Source of the DNA: Streptomyces hokutonensis | Lineage (GTDB): Bacteria > Actinomycetota > Actinomycetes > Streptomycetales > Streptomycetaceae | Reading direction: 5' to 3' | Length of the DNA: 64,000 bases | Assembly (NCBI RefSeq): GCF_000376565.1 | Contig: NZ_BARG01000018.1 | Location: forward strand, 290,643-354,642 | Shown: piece by piece, positions 46,162 through 54,106 of the stretch | How the letters are laid out: each line of letters starts with the position of its first letter | Position numbering within the stretch: position 1 is the stretch's first letter | Notes under the pieces: model-generated | Told to the model about the DNA's origin: nothing | Database searches by the model: none | The model's input: the letters and a program-made list of their open reading frames with translations, nothing else | Translations under genes and position numbers: made by a program

Positions 46162-46797
46162 GTGAACGGTTCTGTTTCGGGGGATTCTTCCGTTTTAACT
46201 AGAAGGGTTGGGCTCGGTATACCGGCAGGCCTTCCCTTCGAGGAATGGCACAGAGTCGGCCAGAATCTCTTTCTCATCGCTGATTCTTCAGCATGGTGGC
46301 TGGGAGACTGGCTCGTTTACGGAGAGAAGTCATATCCGCAGCGTTATCGGCGGGCGATCGACGAGGCAAGGCTGGACTATCAGACTCTGCGGAACTACGC
46401 CTGGGTGGCCCGCAATGTCGCCTTGTCCCGCCGGCGGGACAAGCTGAGCTTCCAGCACCACGCCGAGGTGGCCAGTCTGCACCCGCGTGACCAGGAACTC
46501 TGGTTGCAGCGTGCCGAAAGACTCGGCTGGTCACGCAACAAGCTCCGCAAGGCCATCCGCGAGAGCCGAGGTGGCGTTCCCGAACCTGCCTCCCCGGTCC
46601 GGATAGTGCTGAATCTGCCCGCCGATCGCGAGAGCCTGTGGCGTGAAGCCGCCGAATGCTCGGGTGCGAGCCTGCAGGACTGGATTCAACAGGTCCTGGA
46701 CGGTGCGGCTCGCTCAACGGTGACGGGTGAGGAAGAGGTCGACGCCGTCGTCGCGGCGGTCGGCGACGGCCGTGTGCTGGCGATGGCGGACGGCTGA
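46162..46797 (+). CDS. LmbU-family transcriptional regulator
   Basis: 211 residues. It carries the family hallmark block 'IADSSAWWLGDWLVYGEKSY', 'LDYQTLRNYAWVARNV' and 'SRRRDKLSFQHHAEVASL', then 'WLQRAERLGWSRNKLRKAIR'. LmbU, NovE, CouE and HrmB are cluster-situated regulators in lincomycin, aminocoumarin and hormaomycin pathways, usually activators. I chose the GTG at 46162 because GGAGGAAG lies at 46151-46158; the frame is open to 46129. It diverges from the radical-SAM/glycosyltransferase unit and precedes the right half of the cluster, which it likely controls. A degenerate second copy lies at 23.0-23.4 kb. Confidence 0.93.
   Translation: MNGSVSGDSSVLTRRVGLGIPAGLPFEEWHRVGQNLFLIADSSAWWLGDWLVYGEKSYPQRYRRAIDEARLDYQTLRNYAWVARNVALSRRRDKLSFQHHAEVASLHPRDQELWLQRAERLGWSRNKLRKAIRESRGGVPEPASPVRIVLNLPADRESLWREAAECSGASLQDWIQQVLDGAARSTVTGEEEVDAVVAAVGDGRVLAMADG
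46422..46443. promoter_or_regulatory. 22-bp perfect palindrome inside the LmbU coding sequence
   Basis: CTTGTCCCGCC followed directly by its reverse complement, centred on CGCCGGCG. The same palindrome is intact in the pseudogene at 23229-23250. It encodes LSRRRDK in the protein, so conservation may simply be coding. From memory, CGCCGGCG is the core reported for LmbU binding in the lincomycin cluster, which would permit autoregulation. Confidence 0.35.
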
Positions 46798-47392
46798 TTG
46801 GACAGGTGGTGATACCGGCCCGTGCAGGTGGCATCCGCCGCGCCGCCTGCCTCGCCGGCCATCCCTGGTCTCATGAGGGCCGGCCGGTGAATCCGGGCCT
46901 GAAGGAAACGGGTGGTTGCCGCGGCATTCGGTCGCGCTGATCCATGACCACAGTGATCGTCCGGTGAAACGGGCATACCTGCCGCTCGGCAGGGCTACTG
47001 TTCCACCTGCCGTCTGCAGGGCTCTCCGGCCTCCACCGCCGGCTGATCCACCTGTGGCACACGCGGCGCACCGCTGTCGGCGACGTCGAGGCCCGGGATC
47101 CGTCCGTTCGTCAAATCAGCGCGACTGCGGGCGAACGAGGAGAAGAGCGGCTGTTCTTTTCTGTGTCCCCGCGCAAGGAAGCCCCACGAGGACGCGCCCT
47201 TCGGCGGCTCGGGCCTGAGCCGAATGAGTGGCTGGAACCGCTGTTGGACGGCCCATTCGATGCCGGCTCTTCCAGTACGCCCCGGGCACGGACCCCGTGG
47301 CCCATGCAGCGTTGCTGCACGAGGAGGCGGTGAGTTCGCGGGTGGAACGTTCGCCGGCCAAGTGAACGTCAGCGATCAAGGAGTGAGGCTGA
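46798..47392. other. 600-bp stretch without a recognisable gene
   Basis: Open frames exist but none matches a family or shows consistent codon bias, and it may be decayed coding DNA. Just before the next gene, 'GAACGTTCGCCGGCCAAGTG' contains CGCCGG-CCAA and may be part of a promoter or operator. Confidence 0.45.
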
Positions 47393-48346
47393 GTGAGTAA
47401 CGTGCGCCGGGCGCTGGTCACGGGCGGGGCGGGATTCGTTGGATCGCACCTGTGCGAGCATCTGCTGTCCGAGGGGCTGGACGTCGTATGCGTCGACAAC
47501 TTCTGCACTGGTCGAAAGGAGAATCTTCGACAGGCTTTGAAGTCGCCCCGCTTTCAGCTCGTCACCGCGGACGTGACCGAGCTGCCCGCCATTGAAGGAC
47601 CTCTGGACTGGGTGTTCCATCTGGCATCCCCTGCCTCGCCGGTTGATTACCACCGGCTTCCTCTGGAAACACTGCGCACTGGTTCCCGCGGTACGGAGAA
47701 TGTGCTGATCTGCGCTGTCGAGAAGCAGGCCCGATTCCTGCTCGCGTCCACCTCCGAGGTGTACGGCGATCCGTTGCAGCACCCACAACGCGAGGACTAT
47801 TTCGGCAACGTGGACCCCATCGGTCCCCGGGCGGTGTACGACGAGGCCAAGCGCTACGCCGAGGCCGCGACCATGGCCTACCGGCGCAGCCGGGGCGCGA
47901 ACACCACCATCGCCCGCATCTTCAATACTTATGGGCCACGCATGCGCGAGTTGGACGGCCGAGTCGTCCCAACCTTCATCTCGCAGGCCCTGGCCGGCAT
48001 GCCCTTCACCATCAACGGATCCGGCACCCAGACCAGGTCCTTGTGCTACGTGACCGACCTGGTGACGGGCCTGGTCGCGCTGATGGTCAGCGACACGCCG
48101 GGACCTGTCAACCTCGGCAACCCGTACGAGCTCACGGTGTTGGAGATCGCGAAGCGGATCGCCGCCGCGGCAAGGGCGGAGCCCGAGGTCGTCCACCGGC
48201 CGCTGCCCATGGGCGACCCTCTCGTGCGGCAGCCGGACATCGGCCGCGCCCAGAAACTACTGGGATGGACCCCCGAGGTCCCGGTCGACGAGGGGCTGGG
48301 GCTGACAGTGGAGTGGTACCGGACGCGGGGGAGTCGGTCCTGTTGA
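47393..48346 (+). CDS. UDP-glucuronate decarboxylase-like (UDP-xylose synthase family) enzyme
   Basis: 317 residues, extended SDR. Glycine-rich 'VTGGAGFVGSHLCEHLL', 'VFHLASPASPVDY', 'LASTSEVYGDP' (catalytic Ser/Glu region) and 'GPRAVYDEAKRYAEA' (YxxxK). This is the UXS pattern seen in UDP-glucuronate decarboxylases (YDExKR), rather than that of plain epimerases. It is expected to give a UDP-pentose (xylose or 4-keto-pentose). The GTG start follows AAGGAG. It is the first of a run of rightward genes that continues to 60.5 kb and would supply an activated pentose to one of the glycosyltransferases. Confidence 0.85.
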   Translation: MSNVRRALVTGGAGFVGSHLCEHLLSEGLDVVCVDNFCTGRKENLRQALKSPRFQLVTADVTELPAIEGPLDWVFHLASPASPVDYHRLPLETLRTGSRGTENVLICAVEKQARFLLASTSEVYGDPLQHPQREDYFGNVDPIGPRAVYDEAKRYAEAATMAYRRSRGANTTIARIFNTYGPRMRELDGRVVPTFISQALAGMPFTINGSGTQTRSLCYVTDLVTGLVALMVSDTPGPVNLGNPYELTVLEIAKRIAAAARAEPEVVHRPLPMGDPLVRQPDIGRAQKLLGWTPEVPVDEGLGLTVEWYRTRGSRSC

Positions 48347-48502
48347 CCGACCGAGCCGCTCCGGAGAGTGCTCGTGATCGGCCAGTCGCCTCTCCGTCAA
48401 CTTGGTTCGGTACTTCTATTGCTTCGCAATCCGACATTCGGACAGGTTTCAGGGCCACTTGTCTCCCTCCGTACCGGAAGGGACCTACACCGGGAGAATC
48501 CA

Positions 48503-49537
48503 CTGACAAGGCGTGCGTTGATTTCCGGAATTACCGGTCAGGACGGCACCTATCTCGCTGAACACTTGGTCGAGGAGGGCTACGAGGTCTGGGGGATCGT
48601 GCGTGGACACGACGACACGCGTGCAGCCAGACTCCGGCACTTGGTGAGCGATGTCAGGCTGATACGGGGGGACCTGCTCGATCAGACCAGTCTGATATCC
48701 GCCGTCGATCAAGTCCAACCCGACGAGGTCTACAACCTGGGGGCCATTTCCTTCGTTCCTCTGTCATGGCAGCAGTCCGGCATCACTTCCGAAGTCACCG
48801 GACTAGGGGTGATGCGAATGCTGGAAGCGATCCGCATCGTCAGCGGAATCAGTGCCTCCCGTACCGCGCAGCTCGGTAGCCAGATCCGCTTCTACCAAGC
48901 GTCGTCCTCCGAGATGTTCGGCAAGGTACGAGAGACACCGCAGAACGAGCAGACGCCTTTCCATCCACGCAGTCCGTATGGGGTCGCAAAGTCCTACGGG
49001 CACTACACCACGCAGAACTACCGCGAGTCGTACGGAATGTATGCGGTATCCGGAATCCTGTTCAATCACGAGTCACCGAGGCGCGGGCCGGAGTTCGTCA
49101 CACGCAAGGTGTCCCTCGGAGTCGCCCGGATCAAGCTCGGTCTCAGCGAAACGCTTAGGCTGGGAAATCTGGACGCACGGCGCGACTGGGGCTACGCCGG
49201 CGACTACGTCAAAGCCATGCGCCAGATGATGGCCCAGCCGGTGCCCTCCGACTTCGTGGTGGGCACGGGAATCATGTCCTCGGTGCGGACTCTCGTTGAG
49301 CACGCCTTCAGTCACGCGGGTTTGGACTGGCGGGGGCATGTGGTCATCGACCCGTCGCTGGTGCGGCCGGCCGAAGTCGACCTGCTGTGCGCAGATCCCA
49401 AGCGAGCCCGGGCACAGCTCGGCTGGGAACCGGTGGTGTCCTTCGAGGAGCTGGTGCGCATGATGGTCGACGCGGACTTGGCCCAACTCTCCGGCAGGAG
49501 CTCGCCCATCGACTCACCCGTTGCGGAGCACTTCTAG
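48503..49537 (+). CDS. gmd: GDP-mannose 4,6-dehydratase
   Basis: The conserved protein begins 'RALISGITGQDGTYLAEHLVEEGYEV', then 'GDLLDQTSLISAVDQVQPDEVYNLGA', catalytic 'YQASSSEMFGKV' and 'SPYGVAKSYGHY' (YxxxK), followed by 'ILFNHESPRRGPEFVTRKVS', which is diagnostic for Gmd. The C-terminus has 'VRPAEVDLLCADPKRARAQLGWEP'. The product would be GDP-4-keto-6-deoxymannose, precursor of fucose, rhamnose or perosamine-type sugars. The start is unclear: CTG at 48503 with GGGAGA before it fits the conserved N-terminus, whereas the nearest upstream ATG (48368) adds 45 unconserved residues. Confidence 0.88.
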   Translation: MTRRALISGITGQDGTYLAEHLVEEGYEVWGIVRGHDDTRAARLRHLVSDVRLIRGDLLDQTSLISAVDQVQPDEVYNLGAISFVPLSWQQSGITSEVTGLGVMRMLEAIRIVSGISASRTAQLGSQIRFYQASSSEMFGKVRETPQNEQTPFHPRSPYGVAKSYGHYTTQNYRESYGMYAVSGILFNHESPRRGPEFVTRKVSLGVARIKLGLSETLRLGNLDARRDWGYAGDYVKAMRQMMAQPVPSDFVVGTGIMSSVRTLVEHAFSHAGLDWRGHVVIDPSLVRPAEVDLLCADPKRARAQLGWEPVVSFEELVRMMVDADLAQLSGRSSPIDSPVAEHF

Positions 49538-49696
49538 TTCGTCGGTGCCGTCAGGTCGAGGACGTGTATGCCACCGGCCGAGGAAGTGTTCACTACGCCG
49601 AGACCCGGTCCGCCCGGCACGGCAGCGCCCCAAAGGTACGGGGACTCACCTGTTCCTTGGACATGTACGGCATCGACACAGCATTGGAGTGGACTC

Positions 49697-50656
49697 TTGA
49701 GTCGTACGGGTTCAACGGATCGGCCAGAACATGCTGGTTGGCCAGACGTCTACCTCTCGTCGGTGGCGTTCGAGCTGGGTGCACGGGTGGGCATCGATGA
49801 ACTCGACGACCCCGCGATCAGGAAGAGCCTCACAGCGCTCCGCGACGAGGGAATCCAACACTGTCGGTTGAGTACGGAGCCGGCCTCCCGGCTGGCAGCT
49901 CTCTCTTCAGCGAGATCGATAGCCGCGGCCGGTTCAGGTGAGCCGACTGCCGCCGTCTACTGCGCCGAATCCCCCGGTACCGCCTCGTTCTGCCACGATG
50001 TCTGGGACTTTCTGGTGGCTATGGGCCGGCCCACTCTTCCGACGGTGACGGTGGGGGGCAACGCCTGCGGCAACCTCCCGCCGGCACTGCGTATCGCGCG
50101 AAACACCATCCTCACCGAGAGGGGATCTTCAGTACTCCTCGTCACGACGAACAAACGTGGCCAGGCGACGCGTTTCATCGAGGACGGTCAGACAGTGATA
50201 AGTGACGGTGCCGCTTCCTGCCTCGTGAGCGCGCACCTGATGGGGAGCGGCTTCCGAGTGCTCGGGGTGTCGGATGCGGTACGTGCCGATTTCCCGCAGT
50301 CCGGATCTTCGCTCACCAGAATGAGTTCCGTCGTCAAGGGAGTCGCCCGCGCGGTCGAGGGTTTGTCGCACGTGTCGGGAGTGGGCGGTCAGGAATACGA
50401 CCTGTTGATCACCGGGAACTACGGAACCTCCGTGCGGTATCTCTTCGCCACGGCGGCGGGGATGGATGTCAACTCCGTCTACGCGCCGCAGGTGGCCGAC
50501 ATCGGACACTGCTTCGCCGGCGATCTGCTGATCAGCCTCGCGCATGCCGAGGCGTCCGGCGTGCTGAAGCACGGCGCACGGGTTCTGCTCCTAGGCACTA
50601 GCCCGCGGTCCTGGACATGCGCCGCATTGGAGTATGTGCGCGCCGAAACCGAATGA
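49697..50656 (+). CDS. KAS III-like acyltransferase
   Basis: About 319 residues of thiolase fold. The family N-terminus is 'VYLSSVAFELGARV'. The nucleophile Cys124 is in 'VGGNACGNLPPAL', followed by 'SSVLLVTTNKR' and 'ISDGAASCLVS'. The KAS III His (PHQAN) is replaced by 'ITGNYGT', and the Asn (GNTS) by His271 in 'DIGHCFAGD'. This suggests acyl transfer rather than decarboxylative condensation, as with CerJ-type enzymes. The start is uncertain: TTG at 49697 has GGAG eight bases upstream, while the open frame begins at ATG 49568. A short overlapping frame ending at 49800 is probably spurious. Confidence 0.75.
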   Translation: MSRTGSTDRPEHAGWPDVYLSSVAFELGARVGIDELDDPAIRKSLTALRDEGIQHCRLSTEPASRLAALSSARSIAAAGSGEPTAAVYCAESPGTASFCHDVWDFLVAMGRPTLPTVTVGGNACGNLPPALRIARNTILTERGSSVLLVTTNKRGQATRFIEDGQTVISDGAASCLVSAHLMGSGFRVLGVSDAVRADFPQSGSSLTRMSSVVKGVARAVEGLSHVSGVGGQEYDLLITGNYGTSVRYLFATAAGMDVNSVYAPQVADIGHCFAGDLLISLAHAEASGVLKHGARVLLLGTSPRSWTCAALEYVRAETE

Positions 50657-50986
50657 GCCGCACCAAGCCAGGGCCTCTTTCTTCGCTTGCCACACCAGGG
50701 AGGCAGGCTCGCCCACGTGACCGGCCAAGAACAGTATGAGAAGCAGACGCCATATGCCTTGTCACGGCGGGACAAACCGGCTCGACGCGAGAAGCTACTT
50801 ACCTCACTTCAACGGTCGAAAAGTTAAAGAACGAGTTAGCCTCGTTCGGAACCTTGTGGTCACTAGATTCAACGTGTAACACTCTTGCATCGTAAGCGCT
50901 TTCGACACTTCATGCGAAGGCGACTTCCACTCCCCACTCCGGATGGAAAAAACCAAGTCACAGATTTCGACATCTCCAAGGATCAG
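50657..50986. other. Intergenic region, probable promoter
   Basis: 330 bases, AT-rich from 50800 onward (gaaaagttaaagaacgagtt, ccttgtggtcactagattcaa). A partial copy of the LmbU palindrome (CTTGTCACGGCGGGACAA) occurs at 50758-50775. It likely drives the aminotransferase-to-GNAT run. Confidence 0.45.
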
Positions 50987-52342
50987 ATGACAATCGAAAC
51001 AGGTCCGCCGGGTAGCTCTAAGGCTGAAAATGTCGTGCTTACAGGTCGACAATCGCTGCCACCCATAGAATTCGATCGCGCAGCGGGCAGCTGGCTGTAC
51101 GACACGAATGGCAAGAAATATCTGGACGCCTCGAGCGGATCGATATGCGTGAACATTGGGCACGCCCACCCACATATCGTCTACGCGATGCAGTCTCAGC
51201 TCGCCAAAGGCGCGTACACGACCGCGACGATGGCTCGGTCGGCCGAGATGGACCGCTTGGGTGCGAGGCTGACAGCAGTTGTTGGCCGCCCGGACGACAA
51301 AGTGATCCTCACTACGACGGGCACGTCTGCCATTGAGCTCGCCATTTCGCTCGCACGCATGGCCCAGAGAGCGCGCGGGCAGAGCAAGCGCAACAAGATC
51401 CTGACCGCGTCGCTCGGCTACCACGGCAACAGCGCACTCACGCTGGGACTTTCCGGGCACCGACGCAGACGCCCTTCGGCGGCCGATGCAATGGGATTGG
51501 CTCCATCGTTCGATCCGCCATATCCCGGACAGCATCCGGCCTGTGACGGAGGGCGATGCACCGCCGACTGCGCGGACGATGTCGCGCGAGCGATCCGTGC
51601 TGCAGCCCCGGAGACTGTGGCGGCAGTACTGATAGAACCCATCAACGGTGCGACCGGCGGTGCCTATGTCCCACCGCCGGGCTATCACGCACGATTGAAG
51701 GAGATCTGTCAGGAACTGGGTGTGCTCCTGCTCCATGACGAGATACTGACCGGACTCGGCCGCACCGGTCTTCCGATGTCCTCGCACCACTGGCCGAACG
51801 CCCAGTCGGACATCGTCGTCGTCTCCAAGGGACTGAACGGCGGTTACACGTCGCTGGCCGCGACAGTGATCTCACCGGAGGTCGCCGATGACATCGCTCG
51901 GTCCGGACGTTCTCTGCCGCTTCTCGGGACAATGTCCGGGACGCCTCTGCAGGTGGCCGTCGGAAACGCGGTGCTCGATGTCCTCCACGAACTCGGAGCA
52001 GTCGCATCCGACACAACGCGGGGGGACCACGTCGTCGGCGCGATACGGCGAGCCACCGCCGACCTCCCAGTCGTTGTGGATGTACGCGGAAGGGGATATC
52101 TTCACGGAATCGAAGTAGCCGACAACTGGCAGTTGGATCTGCTGCGTATCGGCCGAGAAAAGGGTTTGATCCTCTATCCGTTCAACGGTTACAGGCGCGA
52201 CGGCGGCGGAGAAGGTGTACTAATCGCTCCACCCCTCAATATTTCAGACGACGAGGTCAGCTTCTTGACCCGTGCATTGAGAACCACGCTCGTCGAGCTC
52301 TCTGAACGCAAAGCGGAGGGAGGAGCGTCGCTGTGCTTATAG
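50987..52342 (+). CDS. Class III aminotransferase
   Basis: 451 residues, fold-type I PLP enzyme. 'DTNGKKYLDASSGSICVNIGHAHP', 'LTTTGTSAIELAISLARMA' (phosphate loop), 'GYHGNSALTLGLSGH', 'LLLHDEILTGLGRTG' (Asp) and 'DIVVVSKGLNGGYTSLAA' (Schiff-base Lys). A Cys-rich insert (CDGGRCTADCADD, ~residue 185-200) may bind metal or stabilise the loop. I chose the ATG at 50987, preceded by AAGG, as it matches the family N-terminus. The stop overlaps the kinase-like GTG. The substrate may be an amino acid semialdehyde, an omega-amino acid or a keto sugar. Confidence 0.87.
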   Translation: MTIETGPPGSSKAENVVLTGRQSLPPIEFDRAAGSWLYDTNGKKYLDASSGSICVNIGHAHPHIVYAMQSQLAKGAYTTATMARSAEMDRLGARLTAVVGRPDDKVILTTTGTSAIELAISLARMAQRARGQSKRNKILTASLGYHGNSALTLGLSGHRRRRPSAADAMGLAPSFDPPYPGQHPACDGGRCTADCADDVARAIRAAAPETVAAVLIEPINGATGGAYVPPPGYHARLKEICQELGVLLLHDEILTGLGRTGLPMSSHHWPNAQSDIVVVSKGLNGGYTSLAATVISPEVADDIARSGRSLPLLGTMSGTPLQVAVGNAVLDVLHELGAVASDTTRGDHVVGAIRRATADLPVVVDVRGRGYLHGIEVADNWQLDLLRIGREKGLILYPFNGYRRDGGGEGVLIAPPLNISDDEVSFLTRALRTTLVELSERKAEGGASLCL

Positions 52343-52953
52343 TCGACGGTATGTCAGGTGCTGGGAAAACCACACTACTGGCTCGACTCAAGCGATACCT
52401 TCGTGACGACATGTTGCTTCTTGAGCCCCCCAGCGTGCCGACCGGCGTACACGACGAGTCGGCCATGGCAATACGGCTGTTGAATGATGTGCGGGCACGC
52501 GTGGATCAGGGTGAGCGCTTCGAGGCGGCTGACCCCAAGAGATTTGCCGCCGCTGACCACGGACAGGTTTGCGTGCTTGGCTACAGATATGCACTCTGGC
52601 GAATCAACAGAGGGCCGCGAAGAGACTTCGATGCCGCACTGCGTGAATGCGATCGGTTGAGGCTGTTCGGTGGCGAGCACACAACCCTGATATTACGGTC
52701 ATCTCGGCGAATGGTGCAGACACGGCTGGCATACACCCGAAAGTCCGACGGCCGCCCTTGGGACGAGCCGGACTTCCTCGAGGCATACGACCATTTCCTG
52801 CAAGAGCTCGGCACGTGGACGGAAACCGGCCCACGGACCATTCTCGTGGACGCCCACTCCGAGACCTGGACAGAATTTGTAGCCCAGCCACACGACACGA
52901 TAGCCGACACGTTGCGCGAAGCTCGGCGCATTCAGGGAATCCTGTCAGCGTGA
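52333..52953 (+). CDS. P-loop nucleotide-kinase-like protein
   Basis: 206 residues. The N-terminus carries a Walker A loop, 'DGMSGAGKTTLLARL' (Lys12). A later 'DRLRLFGGEHTTLILRSSRRMVQTRL' is followed by 'YDHFLQELG', the layout of thymidylate-kinase-like and cluster-associated AAA/NK proteins. It overlaps the aminotransferase stop by ten bases and is followed by a thymidylate-synthase homologue, so phosphorylating the modified nucleoside monophosphate, or the antibiotic itself as self-protection, are both plausible. It is not a recognised standard dTMP kinase; the DRxxxS motif is not evident. Confidence 0.65.
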   Translation: MLIVDGMSGAGKTTLLARLKRYLRDDMLLLEPPSVPTGVHDESAMAIRLLNDVRARVDQGERFEAADPKRFAAADHGQVCVLGYRYALWRINRGPRRDFDAALRECDRLRLFGGEHTTLILRSSRRMVQTRLAYTRKSDGRPWDEPDFLEAYDHFLQELGTWTETGPRTILVDAHSETWTEFVAQPHDTIADTLREARRIQGILSA

Positions 52954-53000
52954 GCACGAAGAACGTCATCAATGAACCACCGCCAGAGGACGGAGTGAAA

Positions 53001-54041
53001 ATGACGCAGTCATCCACCACCGACATCATCGACGACAGGTCACTGGTGAGTACGTTTCCAACTTTCGCGCATGCGTACCGAGCGGGACTCAGAGACATCC
53101 TGGAACGCGGGCACCAGGTGTCTTCGGTGACCGACCCGGACTCGATCGCCTCTGGATTCGGCGCGCAGGACCGGCCCTATTCGGAAATAATAGGGCACAG
53201 CTTCCAAGTCGCCGACGCGTCTTCTTCCCTGGCGATCACGTCAGTGATGAAAGTCAACCTCGCGTACTGCTTCGGTCTGCTCGCCTGGTCGTTGGACGCT
53301 CGCAATGACATCGAAACGCCGTCCTTCTACCGCAGGGGTGCTGATCAGTTCTCCGACGACCAGCACACACTCAGTGGTGCGTTCGGCCGGCGGTTGCGAA
53401 CCCTGGGCGGCGGGGACCAGCTGCGAGCAATCATCGACAGGTTGCGAAGCGACCCGAGCAACCGCCGTACGTTCGCACCCATCCTCGAGCCGGTCGACAA
53501 CTTCCGCCAATCGCGTGAATATCCGTGCGGAGTCGGCATTCAGATGTTCTTGCGCGAAGAAAAGCTCTCATTCGTCGTGGTCATGCGGGCACAGCAGGCG
53601 TTGACCGTGCTTCCGTACGACACATTTCTCTTCATGGGGATACAGCAGTACGTTGCTGGGCTCCTCGATGTCGAGTGTGGGCCCTACCATCACTACTCCG
53701 GCACATTCCATATCTATGACAACGAGCGCGCGATCGCAGATGAGATCGCAAGCGCCGAGGCGCTACCAGTCGCGCTACCCGCGTTTCCCCGCGGCAAGGA
53801 CGCTGCCGAAGACGCCGCGCAGGAGCTCATAGACCTCGAGCGACAACTCCGTGAGGCAGCTGGCAAGGGAGATCACCGGCGCGTGGACGCGATCGCCGAA
53901 GGCCGTGCCCGTCATCCATACACCGATGTAGCCCGATCCGTACTGGCGAGGCACGCTTACCGGAAGCTCGGGTCTACCGACGTGACCGTGGCCAGCGAGC
54001 ACGCTTCGGAACGAATGATAGAGCTCTTCAACGCCATTTAG
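53001..54041 (+). CDS. Thymidylate-synthase homologue, predicted cytosine-nucleotide hydroxymethylase
   Basis: 346 residues. 'DPSNRRTF' matches the phosphate-binding Arg pair. 'REYPCGVGIQMF' carries nucleophile Cys176, 'VVMRAQQALTVLPYD' carries Arg196 and Asp207, and 'GTFHIYDNE' carries His237 and Tyr239. Spacing Cys-Arg 20, Arg-Asp 11, Asp-His 30 equals E. coli ThyA (C146, R166, N177, H207). Asn177 reads the uracil base; Asp here is the change seen in T4 dCMP hydroxymethylase, so a CMP or dCMP substrate is predicted. ThyA Asp169 is Gln. The ATG at 53001 has GGAG before it; a GTG at 52950 overlapping the kinase stop is an alternative. Confidence 0.85.
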   Translation: MTQSSTTDIIDDRSLVSTFPTFAHAYRAGLRDILERGHQVSSVTDPDSIASGFGAQDRPYSEIIGHSFQVADASSSLAITSVMKVNLAYCFGLLAWSLDARNDIETPSFYRRGADQFSDDQHTLSGAFGRRLRTLGGGDQLRAIIDRLRSDPSNRRTFAPILEPVDNFRQSREYPCGVGIQMFLREEKLSFVVVMRAQQALTVLPYDTFLFMGIQQYVAGLLDVECGPYHHYSGTFHIYDNERAIADEIASAEALPVALPAFPRGKDAAEDAAQELIDLERQLREAAGKGDHRRVDAIAEGRARHPYTDVARSVLARHAYRKLGSTDVTVASEHASERMIELFNAI

Positions 54042-54106
54042 CGACTTGTGACGGTGGCTACCCAGTCTGGTCAAGAGAGCGCCCACATTCGTGTTCGGAG
54101 GAAAAG

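Noticed and set aside
47345..47365. Fourth TTGGCC-type operator before the UXS-like gene
   Set aside because: Reads TTCGCCGGCCAA without spacer; too different from the other three to count.
47111..47390. Possible small gene before the UXS-like enzyme
   Set aside because: All frames are short, with poor codon bias and no recognisable motif.
50718..50825. 35-residue frame containing LSRRDK, resembling LmbU
   Set aside because: Only six residues match and the rest of the LmbU signature is absent; more likely an upstream regulatory site.
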